Source: Pyropia yezoensis (taxonomy: Eukaryota; Rhodophyta; Bangiophyceae; Bangiales; Bangiaceae). From it: DNA of 64,000 nt. The translations under genes were made by a program, and so were the position numbers. The number at the start of each line of letters is the position of its first letter. The stretch's first letter is position 1. Of the stretch, positions 19,643 to 29,244 are shown piece by piece. The stretch spans positions 10,011,119 through 10,075,118 of the forward strand of contig CM020618.1 in NCBI GenBank assembly GCA_009829735.1, read 5' to 3'. A model generated the notes under the pieces. It ran no database searches. It saw nothing but the letters and a program-made list of their open reading frames with translations, and was not told the DNA's origin.

Positions 19643-21136
19643 CTCACCTCGGCGGTAGGCGAACCTAGCCAACTCGGCCAGCGTCGCCCGAGCAGTGTTA
19701 TGCTCCCGGGTCTCCATACGGACTGACCAATGGAGTCCCTTCACAATCCGACTCTTCACCACAGCTTGTGGATGAAGAAACCCACAAAGATTGTTGAGCT
19801 TACGAACCTGTTCCGCAAAGGACAACTCGTCCTCAGCCTCTTCCTGATGGGCTTGCGTAAACTCCTCGACTTGAGAAGCCAACGCCGCTTCATCAACCAT
19901 GGCCCTCAACAACCAGTTGACGAGCTCCAAATAGGACGTCACCTCCCCAGCGCCTCCACTTGAGGAGCTGGGCATGACGGACATAAGTTCTGTCCGCAGG
20001 TCTCCCTTCGAAAACTCCTGTAGCATGTAAAAAGCCATGCCTTCACTTATGGCATTGTCGTCACAGGCTTTTGTGAAACGACGTAGGAACTCAAAGACAC
20101 GGAGGGGGGGAGTTCCATCCCACTCCGCTTTGTGCCCAAAAGAGTGAAGTGCATTCTTCTGGGCACGGCCCATAGCTGGGGCTTTAATAGGACCGTACGC
20201 CACCGACTTGTTGTGGAGGGCGTAGGTCTCACAATCAAAGATCCTCTCGTAGACCGTGTTGGCAGCCTGGATCTTGGGCGGTACCTCAGGTTGAGGGAAA
20301 AGCCGCTTAGGCACTGGGGTAAGTTGACCCGCGGTGCCTGCCGTCTGCCGCGGCGAGCCTGGTGTAGCCGCCGGCGTTTCCGAGGAGAACTCCACCGTGA
20401 AGGGCGTACGCCCCACCGAGTATGGTGTGGCTCCCTCGTTGGGAGTCACAGGGGTTGCCCCCTGTTCGGGGCGACCCGAGATAGGCGTGAGGTGGGATTC
20501 CCCCTGCGCCTGCGGGCTCGAAAGCCCCGATCCGGTCTGGACATGAAGGCCATCTGGCAAACTCGCCACAATCTGATTCAGAATAGTATTCGTCATCGTG
20601 ACCACCAGGTCCGGCAAAGTCAGCCGCAACACATTGGTCGCCTCCCGACGGACAGTTTCCGCGAGGAGTGGATTGACGACTCCAGTTGAGTCTCGGTCCG
20701 CCTCCGGGAGTCCACCTGAGGGGTAACCACGATCCTCAGGGGTCTCAACCGGGGGCATGGGCGCGAGCCCATCGCCGACCAACGGAGGTCCGCCGTCCTC
20801 CGAAAGCCTAGTTGGCGACGGCTCCAAGCCAAAGTTGGCTCCAACCCGAGTGGAACCCGCGGGGACAGTCCTTTCACGTTGGGACGTTCCCGTTTAGTAT
20901 ACCACACGGTGGCCAGACTTCGACCCACCCACATCAGATGTGTCACCCGGGTGAACTCCCGACTGAGTCGGGGTGGCCTGTTGCCCGCCCGTACTTCCAG
21001 TCCTGCTGGCTTGAGGGACCTCTACTCCCTCTGCGACCCCAGGTAAACCCACCTGTGTCTCACCAGTATTCAAAGGCACTGAAGTACGTGCGTCACCCGT
21101 GTACTCCCCGGACGACGGGGGGTCCGAGCTAGCCAT
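19643..21136 (-). pseudogene. Truncated family-1 gag in the outer unit of the composite
   Basis: ATG 21136 starts MASSDPPSSGEYTG as in copy A, but a TAA codon interrupts the frame after GHRVV (20896-20894), a change shared with the gag at 24041. Downstream the frame is open without the T deletion of copy A. It ends at GTGAG where the LTR at 19642 joins, so the nucleocapsid and all of pol are missing. Confidence 0.82.
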
Positions 21137-21255
21137 GTTGGCTGACGATCCGTATGACACGGTCCAAGTCCACCGTTCCTCTGAGACAGAGGGCTCCCTA
21201 CACCCGGGTGAACCCGGAGGTAAAGTTTACCTCTGTCCCCTGCTGTTCCGCCAAA

Positions 21256-21735
21256 TGTGGCAAAAACCACTTACACACACGGCACCCCAGTTGGGGCGGT
21301 GTACAAGGGCTGCCTCCCGTGTCGGGGGAACCGGAAGAAGTGCAAGTCGCACACACTCTATCCCTGTTGTGGGGCAATCCCCCCACTGACAAACAAGAGG
21401 ATGGTGTGTGGTCCAACAGTTTCTTTGTCGGGACGGGGACGCAGGGCCAAGCCCCGCTGTCCCTCCCCTTATCCCCCCAGGGTCCCCTCAGAATCTCGCC
21501 ACTCAGAATCTCCCACCCCAGCACCTGCCCACCGGGCCACACGAAAATTCAAGACGATAAATGCAGAAAGCCCTCAAATCCGACTTGGATTTACTACTAA
21601 GCGAACTATCCCAAACTTAGGGAATACGGACCCAAATGCAGGGGGAGGAACGGATCAGGCTAGTGGCCTGCCGCCCCTTGCATGGCACGTGTTGCCCCCG
21701 TACCTGGGGGTCAATGTTGCCACAGTTCTGCCACA
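21256..21735 (-). repeat. Family-1 LTR, outer 5' LTR of the composite
   Basis: It is about 480 bp. It is longer than its sisters by 11 bp near its outer end, where TTGCCACAGTTCTGCCACA replaces a single TGCCACA. Taking the second TGCCACA as the true end makes the flank CTACC, identical to the flank at 10262-10266. Confidence 0.85.
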
Positions 21736-21740
21736 CTACC

Positions 21741-21797
21741 GACACATGGGTACGAACGTTGTCCTTTTTATGGCTAAGCATCAACACCAGGGCGTAG
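21741..21797. other. Host DNA between two independent retrotransposon insertions
   Basis: Only 57 bases of host sequence remain between the target duplications CTACC (21736-21740) and ACGCC (21798-21802). No gene is visible. Confidence 0.6.
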
Positions 21798-21802
21798 ACG
21801 CC

Positions 21803-22164
21803 TGTAGCAATATGGGTGAGCGTGTTGCGAATCTTATTTTTGGGGACTACTTCTCATCCTTGACTGTCAAGTCGGGACCGCTTTCTTGTTACGGTACCTA
21901 CGAGTTACGTATGCCCAGAGGGGGTTGCATCTTGGGGTGGAGGGTAGTGAGTGGTGTCTCCGAGGGTTTCTATCGAGGGGGCCGGCGGCGAATCCACCGC
22001 CGGCCATGATAGAACCACAAACCTCTCCCATTTGGGCTCCCGTCCTGGTCCCGTGGCTTGCGCTCCAAGGACAGCAGCCTTGGCCTCCCTGTGATTTTGC
22101 TGCCGATCCCTTCTGGTGAGTATTTCCTGAGAGCTGACAAGTAACGGATCCCTATTGCGCTACA
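21803..22164 (+). repeat. Family-2 LTR, 5' LTR of element E
   Basis: It is 362 bp with TGTAGCAATATGG...GCGCTACA ends. It contains a GC hairpin (GGCCGGCGG at 21980-21988, CCGCCGGCC at 21997-22005) conserved in the other family-2 LTRs. One base after it, TGGTGGAGCAGCAGG is the primer-binding-site candidate. Confidence 0.9.
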
Positions 22165-22165
22165 T

Positions 22166-22180
22166 TGGTGGAGCAGCAGG
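22166..22180 (+). promoter_or_regulatory. Primer-binding-site candidate of family 2
   Basis: TGGTGGAGCAGCAGG starts one base after the LTR, the usual place and first bases (TGG, complement of the tRNA CCA end). Family 1 has almost the same sequence, TGGTGGAACAGCAGG, two bases after its LTR, so both families probably use the same or closely related primer tRNA. I cannot name the tRNA. Confidence 0.55.
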
Positions 22181-22389
22181 GGACGGGCTGCCGTCACCCT
22201 AGTAATCACGCTGTATTCGGCCCTGGAACACGGTTAGGGTGTCGGTCCCTTTTCTTGTATTCGTGGTGTTGCTATGTGTTTGACTGTGTGGAGGGTCACG
22301 AGTGACTGTGTTGAGTGGTTACGTCCCCCAAAATACCACCCCGTTTCCTGCTTTGTGGTGACTGTTACGTCGGTTGACTGACTGTGACT

Positions 22390-23453
22390 ATGTCTACCTA
22401 AGAGACGGGGAACGCGCAAGATGAGGGATCGGGGTTCACACCGATCCCGGAGGCAATCACGGGAACCGGGACCGGCACCCCGATCGACAACATTGAGACG
22501 CCGATGCTATCCGGTGCCGGATCGACGTTCGCTACGGCTCGGACGGCAGGAAGCGGAGGGCCACCTCGACTGTGGTCGGCGGAGATCTCTCCGCCTCCAC
22601 CCTCGCCAGGATATTTCCTAATGGCATCGTTGGCTCGCATCGAGGCCCGGTTTTCCGGAATTGACGCCCGTCAAGACCGCACGGAGGACGCATTGGCAGT
22701 GTTCACGTCAACACGCAACACGACGGTACCGCGTCGTATCCCTCCCACACCGTTACGGTTCGAACGGGACGGACTAGGCTCTGAGTCCACCGGGGACGAC
22801 CTCGGCGCAGTAACTCCCGGGCAACCCCCGGACACGGCGGGTTATGGATCCGACTGATCTACCGAGCTGGAACGGAGCCATATGGAGCAATATGCCTGGA
22901 GTACCCGAAGCGGACTCCGCGGATATACCCCGGCAGATGCTTACGCCGGAGCATAATCCGCCATCGGAGGGGGTAGTACCCTTTCGCAGTATCCCCGAGA
23001 CGGAGAAAGTCAAGCGACTCGGGAACCCGAGGCGACCACGCAAGAACTACCAGCCTCACTGGTTCAGGCCATGACCGCGCAAATCACCGCTAGCCTACTG
23101 TGGTGCATGGAGTCGGATGAGTTCACTCACCGAATGGCCAAGCGACTCAATACCCAGCACGCTGATACGGAGATTTTCAACGAAACCTTCCGATCGGCAC
23201 TGATACCGGAGCGTTATCGATCGGAACACCGTACTACTATCGTACCAAAATCGATGCGTAACACCTCGCATCGGGCTATCCGATCGATGCAGACACTTAT
23301 GAAGGGAGTCCCACTGTTCGGAGGCCCGAACGGACGTCCGTTGCCAGTCGTCAGCTTCTTGACCAGCTTCAAGGCAGCCGCAGACAAGGCACTCGTAAAC
23401 GAAGGGTTAGCCCTGGAGACCCTTCCGCTCTTCGTCGATGAACGGGTACGTGG
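22390..23453 (+). pseudogene. Family-2 gag of element E, 5' part
   Basis: The ATG at 22390 is followed by TAA at codon 4, where element C has CAA. More stops occur (for example at 22855-22857). The frame then runs through a region matching element C gag: AQITASLLWCMESDEF, RNTSHRAIRSMQTLMKG, ALVNEGLALETLPLFVDERVRG. It is cut at CGTGG, where the family-1 LTR begins. The rest of this gag resumes at 52731. Confidence 0.85.
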
Positions 23454-23921
23454 TATGACAGTATTGACCCCGACGTAGGGGGCAACACGTGCCATGCAAG
23501 GGGCGGCTGGCCACTAGCCTGACCCGTTCCTCCCCCTGCATTTGGATCCATATTCCCTAAGTTTGGGATCGTTGGCTTAGTAGTAAATCCAAGTCGGATT
23601 TGAGGGCTTTCTGCATTTATCGTCTTGAATTTTCGTGTGGCCCGGTGGGCAGGTGCTGGGGTGGGAGATTCTGAGTGGCGAGATTCTGAGGGGACCCTGG
23701 GGGGATAAGGGGAGGGACAGCGGGGCTTGGCCCTGCGTCCCCGTCCCGACAAAGAAACCGTTGGACCACACACCATCCTCTTGTTTGTCAGTGGGGGGAT
23801 TGCCCCACAACAGGGATAGAGTGTGTGCGACTTGCACTTCTTCCGGTTCCCCCGACACGGGAGGCAGCCCTTGTACACCGCCCCAACTGGGGTGCCGTGT
23901 GTGTAAGTGGTTTTTGCCACA
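23454..23921 (+). repeat. Family-1 LTR, 5' LTR in element E gag
   Basis: It is 468 bp. Its start is worn (TATGACAG for TGTGGCAG) and it ends TTTTTGCCACA. TGGCGGAACAGCAGG at 23924-23938 is its primer-binding-site candidate. Confidence 0.9.
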
Positions 23922-24040
23922 TTTGGCGGAACAGCAGGGGACAGAGGTAAACTTTACGTCCGGGTTCACCCGGGTGTAGGGAGCCCTCTGTCTCAGAGGA
24001 ACGGTGGACTTGGACCGTGTCATACGGATCGTCAGCCAAC

Positions 24041-25470
24041 ATGGCTAGCTCGGACCCCCCGTCGTCCGGGGAGTACACGGGTGACGCACGTACTTCAGTG
24101 CCTTTGAATACTGGTGAGACACAGGTGGGTTTACCTGGGGTCGCAGAGGGAGTAGAGGTCCCTCAAGCCAGCAGGACTGGAAGTACGGGCGGGCAACAGG
24201 CCACCCCGACTCAGTCGGGAGTTCACCCGGGTGACACATCTGATGTGGGTGGGTCGAAGTCTGGCCACCGTGTGGTATACTAAACGGGAACGTCCCAACG
24301 TGAAAGGACTGTCCCCGCGGGTTCCACTCGGGTTGGAGCCAACTTTGGCTTGGAGCCGTCGCCAACTAGGCTTTCGGAGGACGGCGGACCTCCGTTGGTC
24401 GGCGATGGGCTCGCGCCCATGCCCCCGGTTGAGACCCCTGAGGATCGTGGTTACCCCTCAGGTGGACTCCCGGAGGCGGACCGAGACTCAACTGGAGTCG
24501 TCAATCCACTCCTCGCGGAAACTGTCCGTCGGGAGGCGACCAATGTGTTGCGGCTGACTTTGCCGGACCTGGTGGTCACGATGACGAATACTATTCTGAA
24601 TCAGATTGTGGCGAGTTTGCCAGATGGCCTTCATGTCCAGACCGGATCGGGGCTTTCGAGCCCGCAGGCGCAGGGGGAATCCCACCTCACGCCTATCTCG
24701 GGTCGCCCCGAACAGGGGGCAACCCCTGTGACTCCCAACGAGGGAGCCACACCATACTCGGTGGGGCGTACGCCCTTCACGGTGGAGTTCTCCTCGGAAA
24801 CGCCGGCGGCTACACCAGGCTCGCCGCGGCAGACGGCAGGCACCGCGGGTCAACTTACCCCAGTGCCTAAGCGGCTTTTCCCTCAACGTGAGGTACCGCC
24901 CAAGATCCAGGCTGCCAACACGGTCTACGAGAGGATCTTTGACTGTGAGACCTACGCCCTCCACAACAAGTCGGCGGCGTATGCTCCTGACCAGGCCCGA
25001 GCCATGGGCGTGCCCAGAAGAATGCACTTCACTCTTTTGGGCACAAAGCGGAGTGGGATGGAACTCCCCCCCTCCGTGTCTTTGAGTTCCTACGTCGTTT
25101 CACAAAAGCCTGTGACGACAATGCCATAAGTGAAGGCATGGCTTTTTACATGCTACAGGAGTTTTCGAAGGGAGACCTGCGGACAGAACTTATGTCCGTC
25201 ATGCCCAGCTCCTCAAGTGGAGGCGCTGGGGAGGTGACGTCCTATTTGGAGCTCGTCAACTGGTTGTTGAGGGCCATGGTTGATGAAGCGGCGTTGGCTT
25301 CTCAAGTCGAGGAGTTTACGCAAGCCCATCAGGAAGAGGCTGAGGACGAGTTGTCCTTTGCGGAACAGGTTCGTAAGCTCAACAATCTTTGTGGGTTTCT
25401 TCATCCACAAGCTGTGGTGAAGAGTCGGATTGTGAAGGGACTCCATTGGTCAGTCCGTATGGAGACCCGG
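24041..25470 (+). pseudogene. Family-1 gag of copy B, 5' part
   Basis: ATG 24041 opens MASSDPPSSGEYTGDA. A TAA at 24281-24283 stops the frame, as in 19643-21136. A further one-base loss near 25008 (GGGCGTGCCC for GGGCCGTGCCC) shifts the frame before the capsid-like part, which is then open from 25138. The gene is split at CCCGG by family-2 element C and resumes at 36192. Confidence 0.82.
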
Positions 25471-25833
25471 TGTAGCACAATAGGAATCCGTCGCACGTCC
25501 ACTCTCAGGTAACACTCACCAAGGGGGATCGGCACCAACGTCACCGGGAGGCCAAGGTTGCTGTCCTTGCAGCACAAGCCACGGGACCAAGATGGGAGCC
25601 CTAATGGGAGGGGTTTGTTGTTCTGCCTTGGCCGGCGGTGGATTCGCCACCGGCCCCCTCGTTATAAACCCTCGGAGACACTACTAACTACCCTCCACCC
25701 CAAGATGCAAGTCCCTCTGGTCGTACGTAACTTGTAGATGCCGTGACCAGTACGGACTCTCAAATTGAAAGCCAAGGATTAGAAGTAGCCCCCCTAACAT
25801 TAGGGTTACAATACGGCCAACCATATTGCTACA
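25471..25833 (-). repeat. Family-2 LTR, 3' LTR of element C
   Basis: It is 363 bp. On the plus strand it reads TGTAGCACAATAGG...CATATTGCTACA. On the gag-pol strand the polypurine tract AAGAGGGGGA lies just before it. TATAAA on the plus strand at 25663-25668 faces the antisense gene. The GC hairpin has one mismatched pair here. Confidence 0.92.
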
Positions 25834-26305
25834 TATCCCCCTCTTAGATTCGGCCCGTCCTCGGGTCGAGTTGCATTCGGGTTACCGATTGTAAGTGGGT
25901 CGCGTGACCGTTTACCAGTCGGGTGGGGCTTTGCGCCCTGTCGCGACAGACACCCCTTTTCGAGGTTGCCTGAGGGGGGTGCCCCTCTTTGTGTGGTACA
26001 CACACGATCCGTTTTCCGGACCGTTAATTTCCCGATGCGGGTTTCTGTTCACGACCCTCCTTTCCGAGGGGTGGTGCAAGCGGATCCGCCACCAGGTGTC
26101 TGGTGGTAGGGGAGCCCCTCTCGTGAGACGATTGAGTGGGTGGCGGGGTTGCCCGCGTTGCGTGGGGGCGGTTTGGGGTGACCCCCCTGGTTACCCCGTG
26201 TGGAGGGGGCGTGGCTCCGGTCCAGGTGCCTGGGTGGAGCGCCCTCGTAGCTCGGCTGGCGCGGGTCGTCCCGCGCTGCCGTATCGCTCGTGCTGAACTG
26301 TGTGG

Positions 26306-26327
26306 TTATAAGCGCGGGTGCCCGCGC
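26306..26327 (+). promoter_or_regulatory. TATA-like site and GC hairpin upstream of the family-2 antisense gene
   Basis: TTATAAGC (26306-26313) lies about 110 bp upstream of ATG 26420 and runs into a perfect hairpin, GCGCGGG/CCCGCGC (26312-26327). Element D keeps the TATAAGC motif with one mismatch in the hairpin. Old element E retains a changed form (CATAAGCGCGG). This is a plausible internal promoter for the antisense gene, from position and conservation only. Confidence 0.4.
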
Positions 26328-26419
26328 TTCCCTGGCTCGTCCGTGCGAGCGTTCTCTGTACCGGGTCGAGCCGGCCTCGGCTTTTCTGCACGGGGCGCCC
26401 CTGCTTCCCCGGATGCACC

Positions 26420-28789
26420 ATGTCGGACCCCCAGGTACCCGGGGGTGAGGACGACCTCCTGCTTGAGGAGGAGGAGGAGGTGATGGTGGACGACGTTCCC
26501 GTCTCTGCCACTGCCGCCGAGTGTTTCTTGGCGAGCTCGTCCGAAGACGAGGGCGACCGGGTGACCGTTCGCGTGGCTCCGGACGGTGCTCCGGGCGGTT
26601 TGTCGTCCGTGTGCAGCGGCACGACGGCTCCGTCGGGTGGCGGGCAACCGCGGGTAGCTGCTGCGTCTACCCCTACTCCTCCGGCGGCCCGGATGGCTCC
26701 TGTCGCCGGTGCCGGCGCGGCTCAACCTCAAGACGGCGTCGCCGGCGTGTCGGGCGGTTATGGTGGCACCCCGACCGGGACGGCGGGTCAAGACGGCGCG
26801 GGTGTCCGCCCGGGTGGTCCATCCGCGGCTGCGGGTGACGGGTCTACCCCTGCTGCCCCCGAGGTGCCCCCGTCGGGCTCGGGTGGCGGCGTTGCCCTGC
26901 CCGCGGTGCCGCGGGCGTCTTGTGGTCAAGGTGGGTCTACACCGATGGCAGTGGACTCCGGTAGCTACTCCGGGCGGGCGCCCGCCCTTCTTCTTCCTCC
27001 TCGGCCCCGTGCCCCTCCGGTACCGGTCCATCTGCCGGTGGGGCTTCCCCCGGCGCCCCCGATTCTTCCTGGTCCTGCCCGGGTTGCCCCGTTGGGTGGC
27101 GGCGTCGCCGTGGCGGCGGGTCAACCCGCCATGTCGATGTCCGACTTGGTGGCTCGGGTTCGCGGCCTGACTGTGCAAGAGTCAATGGAGTCCGATGGGC
27201 GGATGCGGGTGGACTTCCACCTGCCGCATCCCCGTCGAGAGTCCTCCCGGCGCGTCAAGGTGGACCCGAGTTGGGAGCGGGAGTTGGTGCGGCTGGTCAA
27301 CCAGCCGAACGCGGTGCGGATGGAACACCATTGGATCCTGAGTCAGCCGGACGACCGGCATGCGCAGCTCTGGCGCACCCGGGTGGGACGGGGTGAGGTC
27401 TACCTTGACCCCGCCTTCGGGGTATGCGACCTGATTGCTCCCGCGTTACCGCGGGAGGTTGACTACCCGGCTAGTGCACGGGAGGTTGCGGCGGCGGCGG
27501 AGCCGGTTGCGTTTGGTGAGACGGCAGGCGACACCGGTCGGTATCCCGACTTCGATTATTACCCGGGGGTATCCCCGTATCTGACGTTGACGGCTCCGTA
27601 CCCGCCTATGGCGGGTTTGAAGTCGGCGTCGAGCTGGCGACGTAACCATGGTGTCATGGCGGATGCGTTCCGCACCGAGATAACGTGTGCGTTGCAGACA
27701 GGTAACGGTCGTGCGCCGGTATACACTCCCGTGCGACCGCCTCTGTGGCAGGAGGGGTGGGAACCCGCCCCTGGTTTCCGGTTTGACACCGGCTCCTGCC
27801 TCCGATACTTCGGGAGTGTGTTGGCCTCCCGGAAGGTCCACCCGTTGCAGGGTACCTTCACCCTTGAGGTTACCCTCGGACAGGCTTCCTCCTTCTTGCT
27901 GTCCGTTCGCCGGCAGGGGCGCCTGTGTCATCTTCCGACGGGTGTCCGTCGGCACATCGCGCAGCTGGGCGTGGACCTGATAGCCGCCAAGACCGGGTTG
28001 GCCCGGGAGCTCGAGGCCCTGCTGGCTGTTCACGATGCCGTGAACTGGGCTGGGGTGTTGGCCCTTCCCCCGTACCGGGACCCGCAGGCTGGGGCTTCCC
28101 CCTTGCCTCGTCACTCGTTGCGTATCCGGCGTACTCAGCCGGGTGAGCCCAGTTGCCATGGGTGGGCGTCCACCGAGGCTGTTGCTGACCTGGGTATTCC
28201 CATGGTTATCCATGACCCTCTTCAGATCCTTGCCCCGTGGTTCGGTAACCCGATACCGGTGGCGGTTGGCCGTCGTCCCCGAGAGTGGGACTCTGCGGGT
28301 GGGGAGCGTGGGGTGTCCCGTCGTCGGGCGGAGCCCCGCCGGGTCTACGGTGGAGCCCCTTCAGTAGCGTCCTACCGGGCCTCGTATCAGGCGCCACCGG
28401 CTCCGGTGGTGGCCGTGTCGGCTCCTGTGGCTCCTCTCGCTGCGCCAGTGTCACCTTCTGCCCCTGTCATGCCTGACGGGGGTCCCCGTCTATGGTATAA
28501 GGGCGTTGACGCCCTTATTGCCCGCGCGATGCGGGAGGGTCTCTCTGCTAGCTGGGGGGATATCCCCCGAGGTGCTGCGCTGGTTGGGTCAGCGCGTTGC
28601 TTCGGTGGCGTGCTTGACCGCCTCCAGACAGCTCTGGAGGACGTGGAGGCTGGCCGCAGCACCCTCGTCCAGCTATGCACCGAGGTAACTCGGGTGATTG
28701 ACCGTCGTGAGATTGCCGACCGGTGGAATACGGAGGTATACGCGCTTACGCGTGAGTGGCCTCCCTCGGGCAGTGGGTCTACCCACTGA
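26420..28789 (+). CDS. Antisense ORF of family 2 (asORF2), unknown function
   Basis: It encodes 789 residues from ATG 26420 (CACCATGTC). The upstream open frame has no better start. It begins with an acidic patch (LLLEEEEEVMVDD), then a Pro/Ala/Gly-rich linker to about residue 235. A folded part follows (MSDLVARVRGLTVQESMESD onward) with many Trp and Tyr. The core at residues about 432-546 aligns with asORF1: YFGSV at 463-467, RRQGRLCHLP at 497-506 and LEALLAVHDAVNW at 531-543. The Pro/Ala-rich stretch after about residue 645 is followed by a C-terminal helical part. I do not recognise the family. It lies on the strand opposite to gag-pol, tail-to-tail with pol, and is undamaged. Related but decayed copies occur in elements D and E. 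Confidence 0.78.
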   Translation: MSDPQVPGGEDDLLLEEEEEVMVDDVPVSATAAECFLASSSEDEGDRVTVRVAPDGAPGGLSSVCSGTTAPSGGGQPRVAAASTPTPPAARMAPVAGAGAAQPQDGVAGVSGGYGGTPTGTAGQDGAGVRPGGPSAAAGDGSTPAAPEVPPSGSGGGVALPAVPRASCGQGGSTPMAVDSGSYSGRAPALLLPPRPRAPPVPVHLPVGLPPAPPILPGPARVAPLGGGVAVAAGQPAMSMSDLVARVRGLTVQESMESDGRMRVDFHLPHPRRESSRRVKVDPSWERELVRLVNQPNAVRMEHHWILSQPDDRHAQLWRTRVGRGEVYLDPAFGVCDLIAPALPREVDYPASAREVAAAAEPVAFGETAGDTGRYPDFDYYPGVSPYLTLTAPYPPMAGLKSASSWRRNHGVMADAFRTEITCALQTGNGRAPVYTPVRPPLWQEGWEPAPGFRFDTGSCLRYFGSVLASRKVHPLQGTFTLEVTLGQASSFLLSVRRQGRLCHLPTGVRRHIAQLGVDLIAAKTGLARELEALLAVHDAVNWAGVLALPPYRDPQAGASPLPRHSLRIRRTQPGEPSCHGWASTEAVADLGIPMVIHDPLQILAPWFGNPIPVAVGRRPREWDSAGGERGVSRRRAEPRRVYGGAPSVASYRASYQAPPAPVVAVSAPVAPLAAPVSPSAPVMPDGGPRLWYKGVDALIARAMREGLSASWGDIPRGAALVGSARCFGGVLDRLQTALEDVEAGRSTLVQLCTEVTRVIDRREIADRWNTEVYALTREWPPSGSGSTH

Positions 28790-29244
28790 GGAGTGCTATT
28801 GTTTGTGAGGGAGAGGGCCCCGGTAACCCTTCTGGTAGCCGGGTCGTAGTGAGTATAAACTCATCCCCCGCTGGGGGCATTGCTTGCCTCTGTTTGCTGC
28901 CCTGGGGAGTACCCCTTCCGGCTCAGTGGTGCCTTGCCTCCCGTCCAACTTCTTCCGGTTGGTTCATGCTTGGGGAGGTCATCCTCCCTCACTTTGTGTC
29001 TTGGCTTGGGGAGGTCCTCCTCCCGTGTAGGCCCCCTAGTTACTTCGATATTATCGGAGTTAGCCTTTACCTTTAAGTTAACTTATTAAGGTTCGGGTTT
29101 TGCTTAGTTACCTGAGCTTGGTTCGACTTAGAAACCTAAGTCTGATTTGACTTAGAAACCTAAGTCTGCCGTAACCGTGTCACACCCTACTTAGTAGGTA
29201 TAAGCCTCACCCCCCAACAGCCGAAGTCGGTGTCGGTTGGGTTG
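28790..29244. terminator. Spacer between convergent asORF2 and pol, with two hairpins
   Basis: Two identical hairpins, GACTTAG-AAAC-CTAAGTC, lie at 29125-29142 and 29149-29166 between the two stop codons, in an AT-richer stretch. Element D has a degraded single version near 48350-48370. They may mark 3' ends of the convergent transcripts. No coding sequence is visible. Confidence 0.4.

Larger units (their letters stand above)
10267..21735 (-). mobile_element. Composite Ty3/gypsy chromovirus of family 1 (copy A plus an extra LTR-gag unit)
   Basis: On the minus strand the order is LTR (21735-21256), truncated gag (to 19643), LTR (19642-19174), gag, pol, a gene on the opposite strand, LTR (10735-10267). 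CTACC flanks both outer ends (10262-10266 and 21736-21740), so the composite behaves as one insertion. The inner LTR at 19642 sits in gag right after GTGAG, as if a second family-1 copy had inserted into the gag of the first. The first copy's gag remainder, pol and 3' LTR were then presumably lost by LTR-LTR recombination. gag and pol of copy A each carry one disabling lesion. Confidence 0.88.

Noticed and set aside
21256-22009. A 250-codon gene running from the family-1 LTR into element E
   Set aside because: It crosses two unrelated insertions and host DNA and has no ATG near its start; only the LTR part recurs elsewhere.
19643-25470. A large inverted duplication (palindrome) of LTR-gag around 21736-23453
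   Set aside because: The two arms are independent family-1 insertions: the left has TSD CTACC and the right has CGTGG, and the spacer is host DNA plus the start of element E.
26420-28789. asORF2 considered as an envelope gene
   Set aside because: There is no signal peptide, transmembrane helix or furin-like site, and it is on the strand opposite to gag-pol.
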